Assembly (NCBI RefSeq): GCF_010183535.1
Contig: NC_071330.1
Span: 10,831,717-10,895,716, forward strand
Source of the DNA: Caenorhabditis remanei
Lineage: Eukaryota; Nematoda; Chromadorea; Rhabditida; Rhabditidae
DNA: 64,000 nt
Direction: 5' to 3'
Every line of letters begins with the position of its first letter. Position 1 is the stretch's first letter. Shown here in pieces: positions 1 to 9,345 of this stretch. The notes beneath the pieces are model-generated. The model saw only the letters and a list, made by a program, of their open reading frames with translations, made no database searches and was not told the DNA's origin. A program made the position numbers and the translations under genes.

Positions 1-87
1 CTTGTAGATTGGCTTGAAGAAGAATTGAAATGGACCGATGTCGCAGTCGGTGGAGTATTTGATCCAAAAATACCCAGAAACTTGTAA
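1..87 (+). CDS. 3' end of an unidentified gene (partial)
   Basis: The first 29 codons of the window, read from base 1, form an open frame closed by TAA at 85-87. The peptide is acidic at first (VDWLEEELKW) and ends in DPKIPRNL. It reads like the carboxy terminus of a real protein because the frame is open from the very edge and downstream sequence becomes AT-rich with AATAAA-like stretches near 289-298. The upstream part lies outside the window, so I cannot name the family. It could also be a chance open stretch, since 28 residues is little evidence. Confidence 0.45.
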   Translation, partial: LVDWLEEELKWTDVAVGGVFDPKIPRNL

Positions 88-339
88 CATTCAAAATTCG
101 AAAAGGTTCACGTCATCATGATCTTTACTGTAGATTTTCCCTATTATACCTGTTTCTTCGGTTGATTCAATCCGTTGATACCTTGTTATTTAACTCTCCT
201 GCTGGTAAAATTAGAATATAAATGAACTTTATCTTGTAACCGTAATGTTATTTTTTGAGATTTTCAAAACGTCATGAAATTAACTGATAAATAAATAAAA
301 ACGAATCTAGTGAAGACACCGGTTCGGGATTCTTTACTT

Positions 340-770
340 ATCGCCCCCCACATCAGTAGAGTCCCCCACGTTGAAATTTACCTAGGAAGAGCCCCCCACC
401 CAGTACAAAACAGGTGGGGGCTTTTTCCTCACGGCGGGGGGTTCTACTTCTATTTCTGTGTGAAACAATGACCCCCCACCAGTAGAAAGTGGGGGACGAT
501 TGTTCAAGAACCTGGTATTCATGACTTATCGCCCCCACCCCCCTAGAGCCCCCCACCGGGAGTGGAGTCGTAATTCTTACTTTTTATCTTTAGCTGTAAT
601 CATTTATTGATAGCCCCCCACCATTGAACATCGGTCCCCCACCTATGGATTATTAGACCCCCATCATTGAATATAAGTCCCCCATTAATGACTTAAAACC
701 CCCCATTGTTTAACAATAGGCCCCCATCATAGAACATCAGGTCCCCACTATTGAACCCCACACTATGAAT
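340..770. repeat. C-rich minisatellite arm (about 22-bp period)
   Basis: Runs of four to six C recur on the + strand. Between 614 and 760 they start at about 614, 636, 658, 679, 699, 721, 743 and 756, a period of 20-22 bases with a degenerate unit resembling CCCCCATCATTGAATATNAG. Between 340 and 560 the C-runs are followed by matching G-runs, so short hairpins can form, for example 391-422 (AGCCCCC pairing with GGGGGCT) and about 471-496. The complementary strand has several closely spaced G-runs and could form G-quadruplexes. Confidence 0.8.
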
Positions 771-923
771 GAAACAAATGGGACCCCGTTTTCAGACTAT
801 AAGCTTGAACATCACAAATATAAATTATGCCGAAAATGTCCTTCCGGGTCTTTTTTCCTAAGCCTGAAGATTCGGGTGTAGTTAAATTATGTTGGACTCA
901 ATGGTTCGTTTAAGTGAAAAAGA

Positions 924-1032
924 GAAAGGGGGGGGGGCTAATGCTCAATGGGTGGGGGGTCAATAATCAATCAGGTGGGGGGCTTTTCCCAGGTCCTTTT
1001 TGGGGGGTCATTCTTCAATATAGGGGGGGGAC
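924..1032. repeat. G-rich arm, inverted copy of the C-rich repeat
   Basis: Five runs of six or more G occur on the + strand between about 927 and 1030, spaced roughly 24 bases apart. The spacer sequence read on the - strand (TATTGAAGAATGACCCCCC) resembles the unit of the C-rich arm at 340-770, so this is the same repeat family in the opposite orientation, about 150 bases away. Confidence 0.75.
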
Positions 1033-2151
1033 GAAAAGTAAATATACCCCACCGGTTCTCATATCCAGGACAAAACGTAAAAAGAGCATTCTGAATACGA
1101 GAGGGACGGTCCGTCCACATATTATTACAATAGTCTTCGAAAGTTTGACGATGTTCCGTGCAGAATGGAGATTCAGTAGGCTTCTCAACACGACGTTTGT
1201 GGATTGAAAGTGCCACGTCATCTCGGAGACCTACTCCAACGAACTCAGAAGAGAGGTCATCTGAAGATGTTTAATGAGAAGCAAGAGGTTCACTGAACAG
1301 AAATACCTCGGATTCCGATGAGTGGATGGGACGAAACGAGATTGAAGAAGGAAGAAGAAGCTGAAAAGAAACAATTGGTTGCTTGATTGATGATGATTGA
1401 ATGGTTACCGAATAGAATGATAAGAAACAAGTTAGCAGAAAACATATTGATAACAGTAATCACTTGTTACTTTCTGGATGATATCTCATTTATATAGGAA
1501 TGATATATAATGATCCGCCTCTTTTTGATACCTTGTCACTGTTGGAAAACAATATTTAATTTTTGTACTTTTTCGAAAGTTGATTGATGGAAAATGATGA
1601 TGTCAAAAGAGAAAAGATTGGAAACAGGAGAATATTGGGTGCAGAATGTACGAAAGACATGTGGAAATGAAATGGAATTCATGATTGAGAAAGTGCACAT
1701 GATTTACAACTAAGAGGAATTTGCGACAGAAAGTCTCGTAAGAAAATTGTATCAATTTATTGAATTTTATCAGTATTTAATTGTTCTCCGTATCTGAGCA
1801 ACAGAATCAAAACTTTTTCAAATTGGACCCGACCCTGAAAACTGGTCTAGCAGTTTCATAACTACGTTTTCATTTCAGTTCCAGTCATAATTCGATTAGG
1901 CAATTCTGCTCATTAGCTCCAGCTCCGATCGAACTGTTTTTGACGTTTATGTTTCATTGATCGATGTATTCCCGACCTTTTTCATAGATTTTAAAACAAA
2001 TTTTTAAATTGTTTTTTACGTGACCGTACCAGACTTATCAAGAGTAAATATCTAGAGCAGTGAGAAGAAATTCGCATAAATAGCGAGGATCCACCAGAAT
2101 CTCCATCGAGTATCAATCATTAATTACGACGATTTTCGTAGCAAGAAGAGA

Positions 2152-3600
2152 ATGACCACGCGTAATACAGGAAGTGAGTTTAAGATTTCTCGAAACAGTG
2201 TTGGAATTCAAAAAAAACTGAAAATGTCCAGAGAAATCTCGTGGAAAGAAAGCTGGATCCAATACAACAACTCAAAGAAGCAAAGAAAGGACGGAAAGAG
2301 AAAGAGAAGGAAGTCAGAAGACAATTGTGGAAGATCCGACGAATCTTGAAAAGAAGACGCAGAGAAAACAGGTTCAGAGGGATTACTGTAGTCTCGATGC
2401 AAACAATGATCTCTTTTCAGATTCTGAAATTCGTGAAAAACACGTTGGAAAAGGGACCACCTGGTCTTCGCAACGAGTTTGGATCGATGAAAAGATTCAA
2501 TGATTTCGAGAAAATGAAAGCGTTCAAAGGGGCACAAGAAATGGGAAAGAATCGATACAAAGATGTCGGATGCCTCGATAATAATCGTGTCAAACTCAAC
2601 AATCCACCGTGGACACACGATTATGTTCACGCGAATTACGTGGCCACGCCCTCAAATCCAAAAAGATTCATATGCACACAGGCACCGTTGGAGAAGACTT
2701 GTGCTGACTTCTGGTACATGTGCTTGCAGGTTAGTACAGTAATTGTTGAAAGTACGCTGGATCGTACGAGTAGAACCGTTTACAGTGTATTTCTCAGATT
2801 CCCAATTGATATAATACATTGAAAATTGATGATTTCCAGGAAAAGGTCGAAACCATTTTCATGCTATGCAACTTGACTGAAAAAGGAGCCAAGAAATGTT
2901 TCGAATACTACCCATCGAAAGATAAAGAATCAGTTGAATTTGAGGAGAAAGGAGTGAAGGTTACGGTCAAACTCGAATCCCCTAAACAGGTATCGATAGA
3001 GCGTATTTACTTTAAATCAGCAACATTTGTATATTCAGGAACAGCTGAAATTCGACAAAAACAGTGATGCGAAAGTGATGGAGACCGTATTCATAGTGGA
3101 AGGACCAGGGGGTGCTACACAGAAAACGACTCATTATCATTGGATTGATTGGCCAGATCGTGGAGTTCCGACTGCTGATATGGCGATTATTGAGTTGTTG
3201 GCAAAGACTAGAGCTTCCAAGTTAGTATCATTTCCAGTCCATCAGTATAGAGTTTCCCTGATTCAGAGCCCCAATTGTTGTTCATTGCTCGGCTGGAATC
3301 GGTCGTACTGGATCAGTTGTGATGATCGAATACATCATGGATCAACTGCTTTCTGGACAACAAATTGAGGAGAGTGATAAAATATTGCAGAAGATTCGTG
3401 ATCAACGCAACAATTCAATTCAGGTGAGCACTTTTTTTGATAATGTTTGAAATCAAAATAGAAAATTTCAGACAGAACAACAATATCTGTTCGTACATCA
3501 AGTGATGATGAACTATTTCATGGAGAAGAAACTGTTTGATTCGGCTGTCAAAATGGCTCATTTGGCATTCACAGAGCAATATCTGAAGAGTGTTCATTGA
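2152..3600 (+). CDS. Non-receptor protein tyrosine phosphatase (nematode family)
   Basis: Seven exons are proposed: 2152-2173, 2232-2371, 2421-2729, 2840-2989, 3039-3220, 3267-3423 and 3472-3600. Phases join without a stop and give about 362 residues. The basic, Ser/Thr-rich N-terminus (about 55 residues) is followed by one PTP domain: NRYKDVGCLD, the YVHANYV segment, FICTQAPL, the WPD loop with general-acid Asp near residue 249 (HWIDWPDRGVP), and the signature HCSAGIGRTG near residues 273-282 with catalytic Cys and Arg intact. The Q-loop region (EQQYLFVHQVMMNYF) closes the domain. It should hydrolyse phosphotyrosine in the cytoplasm. There is no signal peptide or membrane segment. Short KE-rich N-termini and single PTP domains are typical of a large phosphatase expansion in Caenorhabditis, many members of which are germline or sperm enriched (family knowledge). 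The tiny first exon is the least certain part; the PTP call is secure. Confidence 0.9.
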
Positions 3601-3781
3601 TTCTTCTGGGTTCTTGTGGATATTCTATTTTTCTTCTCCTCAATTCACATGCATTCAAAAATCATCGTCGTCTCGAATAGCATTCTCTAATGAAACTGAT
3701 TGTCTCATAAAGTTTGAAACTGATTTTATTGTCTTGGTTAGAAACTGATATTGGAAAACACAGCCCGCTGAGGTTAGTCGT

Positions 3782-3877
3782 ATGCAAAGCTGCTCCAAAC
3801 TCCTGGTTTTTGTTATCCTCTGTTTTTCGAAAGTTCAGGGTACCAGCTCATCCAAAATCTTTATTAGTAATCACTAA
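3782..3877 (+). CDS. Possible micro-ORF with signal-peptide-like start
   Basis: A 31-codon ATG-initiated frame encodes MQSCSKLLVFVILCF followed by SKVQGTSSS and stops at TAA 3875-3877. It has a basic n-region, a hydrophobic core and a small-residue cleavage-like site, as in secreted peptides. A second frame of similar design starts nine bases after its stop codon. No homolog is known to me and a chance origin is likely. Confidence 0.2.
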   Translation: MQSCSKLLVFVILCFSKVQGTSSSKIFISNH

Positions 3878-3886
3878 TTGAAGAGC

Positions 3887-3979
3887 ATGCCCATGGGACC
3901 AATCGTGGTTATCGCATTCTTTTGTGCTCCACTTATCCGAGGTTATCCAAATTTCTTCCCTTTCCTGAAGGCATTCTGA
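3887..3979 (+). CDS. Possible micro-ORF with signal-peptide-like start (second)
   Basis: A 30-codon frame from ATG 3887 encodes MPMGPIVVIAFFCAPLIRG then YPNFFPFLKAF and stops at TGA 3977-3979. The first 19 residues look like a signal peptide and the remaining 11 are aromatic-rich and would be a very short mature peptide. There is no amidation or dibasic processing site. Either a chance ORF or the remains of a small secreted-peptide gene. Confidence 0.2.
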   Translation: MPMGPIVVIAFFCAPLIRGYPNFFPFLKAF

Positions 3980-5014
3980 ATATACATATATCTGCGGGTT
4001 TACATATATCCATCTCACGCTAAAGATCCTTCAGAATATCTTGTGATGTGACTGTTCAGATAAAATCCCTGTCCATGATTCACTTATCACACTTACACCA
4101 CCCAAATAATTTATTATCTCTCCCTCTCTTTTGATACACCTGTCATAGTTTTTCTATCCATTTTCACTTCTATTCGCACATCTTCTTTTCTCTTCTGACG
4201 CTTCTCTTTTTTCCATTGAAAATCGAAAGAGACGAAAAACGGTTTGACGTCGGAAGAGAGTTACGTAAGACTAACTCAAGTGATAAAAAGCGAGTTTTCG
4301 CTTCCTCGTGTTATGGCAAAAAATGATAGAAAAAGAGAGGATATCCAGTTGGGAAAGAAAAGAAAAGAGTGAGAAGAAGAGGACAATTGGGAGAATATGT
4401 GTCCATTCATCTCCCAGATTACACTGAAGGGAAAAGATAAAAATAGTGGGTGGAGAGTAAGAAGATGGTCAAGTTGGACAAGAAGCGTTCCTTGTTTTCA
4501 TAGATTAGGCTGATTTACTTATTAGTTCATTTCTTCTTTTTACGAATATCAGCTTTCTAAAATTCTGATAAACCGATTTTTACATGTAAAATGTTTCTGA
4601 ATTCCCCTGATCACTCCAAGTTATTTCCATCTCCTCTAAATTAACCTTCAGTCAATAAGTATGTCCCATTCATCTTATCCAGATCAAAACACTCAGCTCT
4701 AATTTCAAACATTAAGCTTTTCATTTTCTGAGTCCGCTCACAGAAGTCCATATCAAAATTATAGCTTGAAACTGAAGCTTCAGCTATATCTGAACTCTCA
4801 GATGGTCTCTAAATCTCCAAACCATTCCATTCGTCCTTACTATCCGATTTCTTAGCCTCTGATCACCTTCTCGTTCTTTTCCGGATTTCCCGTCCTCTCA
4901 TAAACCGTCTCCACCTCGATTCACACATTCCATTCTCCTATTTACTACCGTATCCAGAATTGCCCTTTCAATGTTTTCATATCACACTATCCAACAAACA
5001 CTCCGTTCCTCCAG

Positions 5015-6307
5015 ATGATCAACCGGTTTTTGTCATCTTCTGTTTATTTTGGCTTCGTCATTTCCATCATTTTATCCACGTCATCTGATGCCAAAATAAC
5101 TTCGAAATGCCGTGATACTGACATGAACTGTGCTGTTTGGGTATGTTATGATGTGATTGTTAGTAGGTCACAGGAAAAATTTCAGGTGGCCACGAATTCT
5201 TCCGATTGTGAAAATGTGGAATTAGTGAGTTCTCATTGTCAGAGAAGTTGTCAAGTCTGTGGAGAACCGATTGATCCAAGTAAGAATGGGGTGGAGTTGA
5301 CAACATTTTATGGTGCATACATACCGTAAATTCTCTAATATAGCGGCGTTTCCAGCTTCGTTCTGTCGTAAATAATGTGTCAAAAGAAATTAAAATGTTA
5401 TTTTTGCCAAAAAAAATTTAATCAAAAAATGTTTCCTCTCCTAGAGAGTCAGTGAAAAATAAACCGACCGGCCGGTCTATTAGAGAGTTTACGGTATTTC
5501 GGGTTTTCCTTATTGTGTAGTCCTGAAACAGTCCAAGATGAATGAATCTAGCTGATATGGAATCTGTTATTCTCAGAATACGATGTAAAACTTCTTCCAC
5601 CAAAACTGAAATCAATTGCATGGATGGTTGGAAGATGGAGATCAGAGTTCGGAGGAAAAGCCTTCTTTCCGACAATTCCCAAGTTCACATACGGAGAACA
5701 AGTTGATATTACAATTGCAGATAATGCAGAAGATGCAAAGACTCCGCTGTTGAATTATACGTTAGTTTCACACAAAAACGAACAACTCTTTCCACTGTTT
5801 TCTCATTCCAGAGCTTTCGCGTGGGACATCAATATGCCTGATGGGGATCCAACTGAAATTCATTCTGAAAATGGATATATTGCAGTCGATTATGATAAAG
5901 AACAAGAGAAAGAATACGTTTCATTAAATACAGCAATGAGCAACGGTAAGAGAATCGAAAGATCATGTGGCTTGTGCAGCGACAAAACACGAAAATCCAT
6001 CTGAGTCAATAGTTTCTATATACTTTTATTTGCAGGGTTTATGACCATTGAAGAAGGAGAATCAGGACCGAATCAAGTCAAATTTCGACTGCAGAGAATT
6101 GGAAGAATAAGTTTCTCGCATGATTCGGCTGTGAGAATTGTTAGTTTTAAATGGGTGAAGAGGGAAAGAAAACAAAGATTTCAGATGTTCCGTGAGTGGA
6201 CTCTCCTTGATGAGAATCGTTTAGAAGCACGTCTTCTGATGACAACAACAATTACAAGAAGACTAATGGAGCACACTGCAGTCATTTATAAAAAGATATA
6301 TCCATGA
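5015..6307 (+). CDS. Secreted ShKT-domain protein with nitrobindin/THAP4-like beta-barrel
   Basis: Five exons (5015-5140, 5186-5279, 5577-5760, 5812-5945, 6036-6307) join in phase into about 269 residues. Residues 1-26 form a signal peptide ending near STSSDA. Residues 31-70 hold six cysteines in ShKT spacing: C-x6-C-x10-C-x9-C-x3-C-x2-C. From about residue 85 to the end the sequence matches the nitrobindin/THAP4 heme-binding barrel: MVGRWRSEFGG, FPTIPKFTYGEQVDI, HSENGYIAVD and a C-terminal REWTLLDENRLEARL segment. In this family the barrel binds heme or small ligands; here it would act outside the cell. The heme-ligand histidine cannot be assigned by eye. An AATAAA at 6355-6360 follows the stop. 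Domain calls are by motif recognition; the signal peptide and cysteine pattern are directly visible. Confidence 0.85.
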
Positions 6308-6354
6308 GAATACGGTTTCATTTTGTAATTTATTAATTAACAGATTCGGGTTGC

Positions 6355-6360
6355 AATAAA
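6355..6360 (+). terminator. Polyadenylation signal of the ShKT/nitrobindin-like gene
   Basis: A canonical AATAAA lies 48 bases after the stop codon. The next gene on the opposite strand ends at 6371, so the two transcripts converge and their 3' ends probably overlap. Confidence 0.6.
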
Positions 6361-6370
6361 TATTTAATTT

Positions 6371-7363
6371 TCAAATGATATATGATTCCAGATACTTTTC
6401 TCGACAGTCCGGAGTATCCAAATTTACCATAAAGATCTCGAGATTATGAATTGAGAGGATGAGATATCTTGCATCCAAAATAATTCTAGAAATCACTTCA
6501 ATCAATTCTTCTTTTTTCAAAGCATCAGGGTAGTCTAATCGTAATTTTATTTGACATATAAACAATCCTTCTCTCTCGATTTCTCCGTCTTTCAAGAGCT
6601 CAGTGAATAACTCAAAATTGCTGATTCCGTAGTTTATGGATAACTGAAAAACACGGAATTTAAAATAGTTTTCGACAAAGAGGCTCCTACCAGATCGATA
6701 ATTTTCACTCCCGACAAGGTTGCGAGATAATCAGATAAATGAATAATATTAGTGTTGTTAGATGAATTCAAATACTCCTCCAACTTCTGATATTCGGAAA
6801 ATATTTGAGAAGAATTCCAATGAGTTCCGAAGAATTTCGAATCTTTTGGAAGGTTATCAACTAGTTGTTTTTTTGTTTCCTCGCGTGAGATATTTCCAAT
6901 TGTTACCACTGTATACGGCTCCTAAAACGAGATATTATTTTCTAGAAAATCGGAGAGAGCGCCTACTTTCGTAGAATTTATGAACATGTTATAACTCGGT
7001 ACTCCTTTCATAATCTCATCTTTTGTCATCATTTTAGCAACAGGAACTTTCGAAAACTGAGTCTCATTCCTACATTTGGTCACAGCAAATCTCGTAAAAA
7101 ACCATGTCTGAAAATGGAGATTAATACTCATTCAAAATTAAACTTTGTACCACTTGATCCTTTTCCATATTATTCTGCATGCACGTCTTCCATTTAGCAA
7201 CTTCCAAATCAAAAGGAGATAATAATTTATCCGTTTCGTTTACGAATTGAGACATTTCTCTTTCCTCAAATATCATATTCAAACTTCTTTGACGGGCGAA
7301 AAACAAGAAAATCAGGAGAGCAATTGATATGTATAATCGGAGATTTCTTGCATGGGATGGCAT
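6371..7363 (-). CDS. Diverged FkbM-type methyltransferase paralog (probable pseudoenzyme)
   Basis: Four exons on the - strand (7363-7151, 7107-6967, 6921-6691, 6643-6371), all in phase 0, give about 285 residues. Residues 9-25 form an N-terminal membrane anchor (LRLYISIALLIFLFFA), so a Golgi/ER lumenal domain is likely. The layout matches the neighbouring gene at 7784-9345: W-x2-C, a KCRNETQFSKV segment, MTKDEIMKG, EPYTVVTIG, SKFFG, and a C-terminal LILSIHNLEIFMVN followed by CREKYLESY. The key motifs of nematode FkbM proteins have changed: the G-x-G loop is TIGNIS instead of TLGIGLD, the acidic FFxADP motif is FFGTHW, and the DxEGxE segment is SINYGISNF. The frame is intact, so it is either under altered selection or a recently silenced copy. 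Confidence 0.75.
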
Positions 7364-7783
7364 TGGAATAGAGAGAAAATCAACTGATACTATTACTAAC
7401 TGATTTTTTGTACGTGTTGACTTAATAATATGAATATACAATTAGGAAATCTAGAGATCAGAAACATTGAATGGACACCGAAAATGAATATGTAATATAT
7501 ATTTTGTGGAATCATTACTTTTTTGGAATCAACTTATGTGGATATTCCTTGACTGTAACGGCTTATTCACCTAGACCCAGACAAATAACCTTCGAAAACT
7601 ACAATAGCCGAGAGATCTGGAAAGAAACATTCAAATGTTTTCCAAATTTGCATGAAACTGAAATGTTCATAAACCCATTTATCATTGAAACATTACACAA
7701 AGAACGGATAATCAAAGGACTAATAAGGGAAAGCTAAACAATCGAAATCAAAACTTATTAAAAACTTTAAAACTAAAACTTAT

Positions 7784-9345
7784 TCAAAAAAACCTCGCAA
7801 AATACTTCTCAACACAAATCGGATGCTCAATATTAATGAAGAAAAATCGGTGATGAACAGTTGCATAAGAGACCATGAAGGCATATCTTCCGTCTTCTAT
7901 AATTGTATTCATTATCCCCAAAAACTTTGTTTTTCTCTCTTCATCCGCTTGATGAACTTCTGTATTCACTTGACACACAACTATCCCATTTTGATCGAAC
8001 TCCGCTCCACGAGCCATCATCGGAAGAATATCATACTCCGGTCCTTCGTTATCCATCAGAAATTGATCTATCGTTGATTCCTTGACAAACTTTTTGAAGA
8101 AAGTGATGATGTCGATATGAGGCATCACTTGTTTTATGTAGTGACCTGAAATGAGACATTTTCTGAAATAAGAATTTGATCTAGGTCCCCTTTGAGATTT
8201 CTCGTACAGTAAATCACATTGACCACGAATTCTGCAGGAAACATGGAACGTGACTATTTGTAAAGTATGATGTGTGCTCAACTAGAGTTCGGAAGACCCC
8301 TACATGGATTGTTGAAAACTAGACAATTTTTTTCGAGTTGTTTGATCTAGTTTCCTACACAATTGTAATCTTGTTTGTTTAAATTCGTGTTTAGTAGGAA
8401 GTATACTGTAAAGTAAAATATACACCGAGATTCCGGGGGAGTTTGCAAAATTGTACTGTTGAACAATCGGAAACGAGTAGTAAAAATCAAAAGACGTCGA
8501 TGCACTGTTGCAGCTTTTTGTTGGAAACTGGAAATCTCTGGAAGGCAGTTAAGCTGGCAATGGCTGAATTCTACTCTCGAAGTTTGTTGATCTCGTTTGA
8601 TTGAGAATAACTACAGTTACTACAGTAACCCCGCTCACCATTCTTGAGAACCAAAGCTGTCGAAACATCTGTTTCCTTTCCAACAGCAAATGGGAAATAC
8701 AATCCAACTGGCTCATAAAGTTCTCCATTTCCCTTGAAAATTGGGTCAGCAGCAAAGAATCTTGATCCAAACGGAAGAGTATTCTTGAGTGTTGTCTCTG
8801 CTTTCACATCCAATCCTATTCCGAGAGTAACGACGACACTTGGCTCCTGAAACCCATTCATTCGTCTCCAGATTCAGATGAATTCTTACTTGAGAGGGAC
8901 TGTAGACGTGATACTTCATTTCATCCTTGTTTTTAACTCCAGTCAACTCGATTCTCGAAAAAGAAGTCTGATTTCTGCATTGATTCGTTGCCCGTTTAAC
9001 CCAGTACCACATCTGAAACATGTTCATTCGTATTTCTCAAAGGCAATCGGATTTTTAGTTGAAATCTCTTACCTCCTTCGGTTCCTGTCGGCTCTTCTTC
9101 AATTTATCCGAAAAACAAGTTCTCCATTCATCAGCTGCAACTAGAAATCTCTTATTCCTTGTCACCGGAAGGAATGCAGTTCGATATGACCCCAAATGTC
9201 CCTGAAATGGGTTGTTTTCTTCCAATGGACTCTGTTAAAAACTCACATTTCCTGTGTACTCCGGATAAAATAACAGGAAAAATATAGTGAAACAGAAGAA
9301 TAGAATGATGAATAACTTGAGATTATAGAGCCATCTTGTAGACAT
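7784..9345 (-). CDS. Membrane-anchored FkbM-domain methyltransferase
   Basis: Five exons (9345-9247, 9201-9073, 9012-8890, 8846-8639, 8145-7784) join in phase into about 306 residues. Residues 1-28 contain a cytoplasmic Met-Ser-Thr-Arg start and a strong membrane segment ([15 protein letters not shown]), predicting a type II lumenal enzyme. The FkbM-type fold follows: [30 protein letters not shown], the SAM loop VVTLGIGLD, the acidic motif [19 protein letters not shown], then [23 protein letters not shown] and [10 protein letters not shown]. The reaction would be SAM-dependent O-methylation; the acceptor is unknown. The last intron (8146-8638) is 493 nt, unusually long for this gene. This is the intact member of a tandem pair with 6371-7363. 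Confidence 0.88.

Larger units (their letters stand above)
88..2151. other. Intergenic region with C/G-rich repeats
   Basis: About 2 kb separates the partial gene from the phosphatase gene. Its first half holds an inverted array of C-rich and G-rich repeats (listed separately). The rest, about 1050-2150, is AT-rich with no convincing coding sequence; the open frames at 914-1216 are by-products of the G-rich repeats. The last 200 bases before 2152 presumably carry the phosphatase promoter. Confidence 0.6.
3601..5014. other. Intergenic region, phosphatase to ShKT gene
   Basis: An AATAAAG-like signal near 3708 fits the 3' end of the phosphatase transcript. Two very short ORFs with signal-peptide-like starts lie at 3782-3979 (listed separately). 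From about 4100 to 5000 the sequence is pyrimidine-rich and then AT-rich, with no coding signal that I can see. Confidence 0.6.

Noticed and set aside
914..1216. Open frames of 81-97 codons on both strands
   Set aside because: They are produced by the G-rich repeat and read as Gly/Pro-rich low-complexity peptide with no splice or start context.
7471..7737. An 88-codon ATG frame between the two FkbM genes
   Set aside because: It fills the gap between two well-defined genes, has no recognised domain, signal peptide or exon structure, and is compatible with chance; conservation data would be needed.
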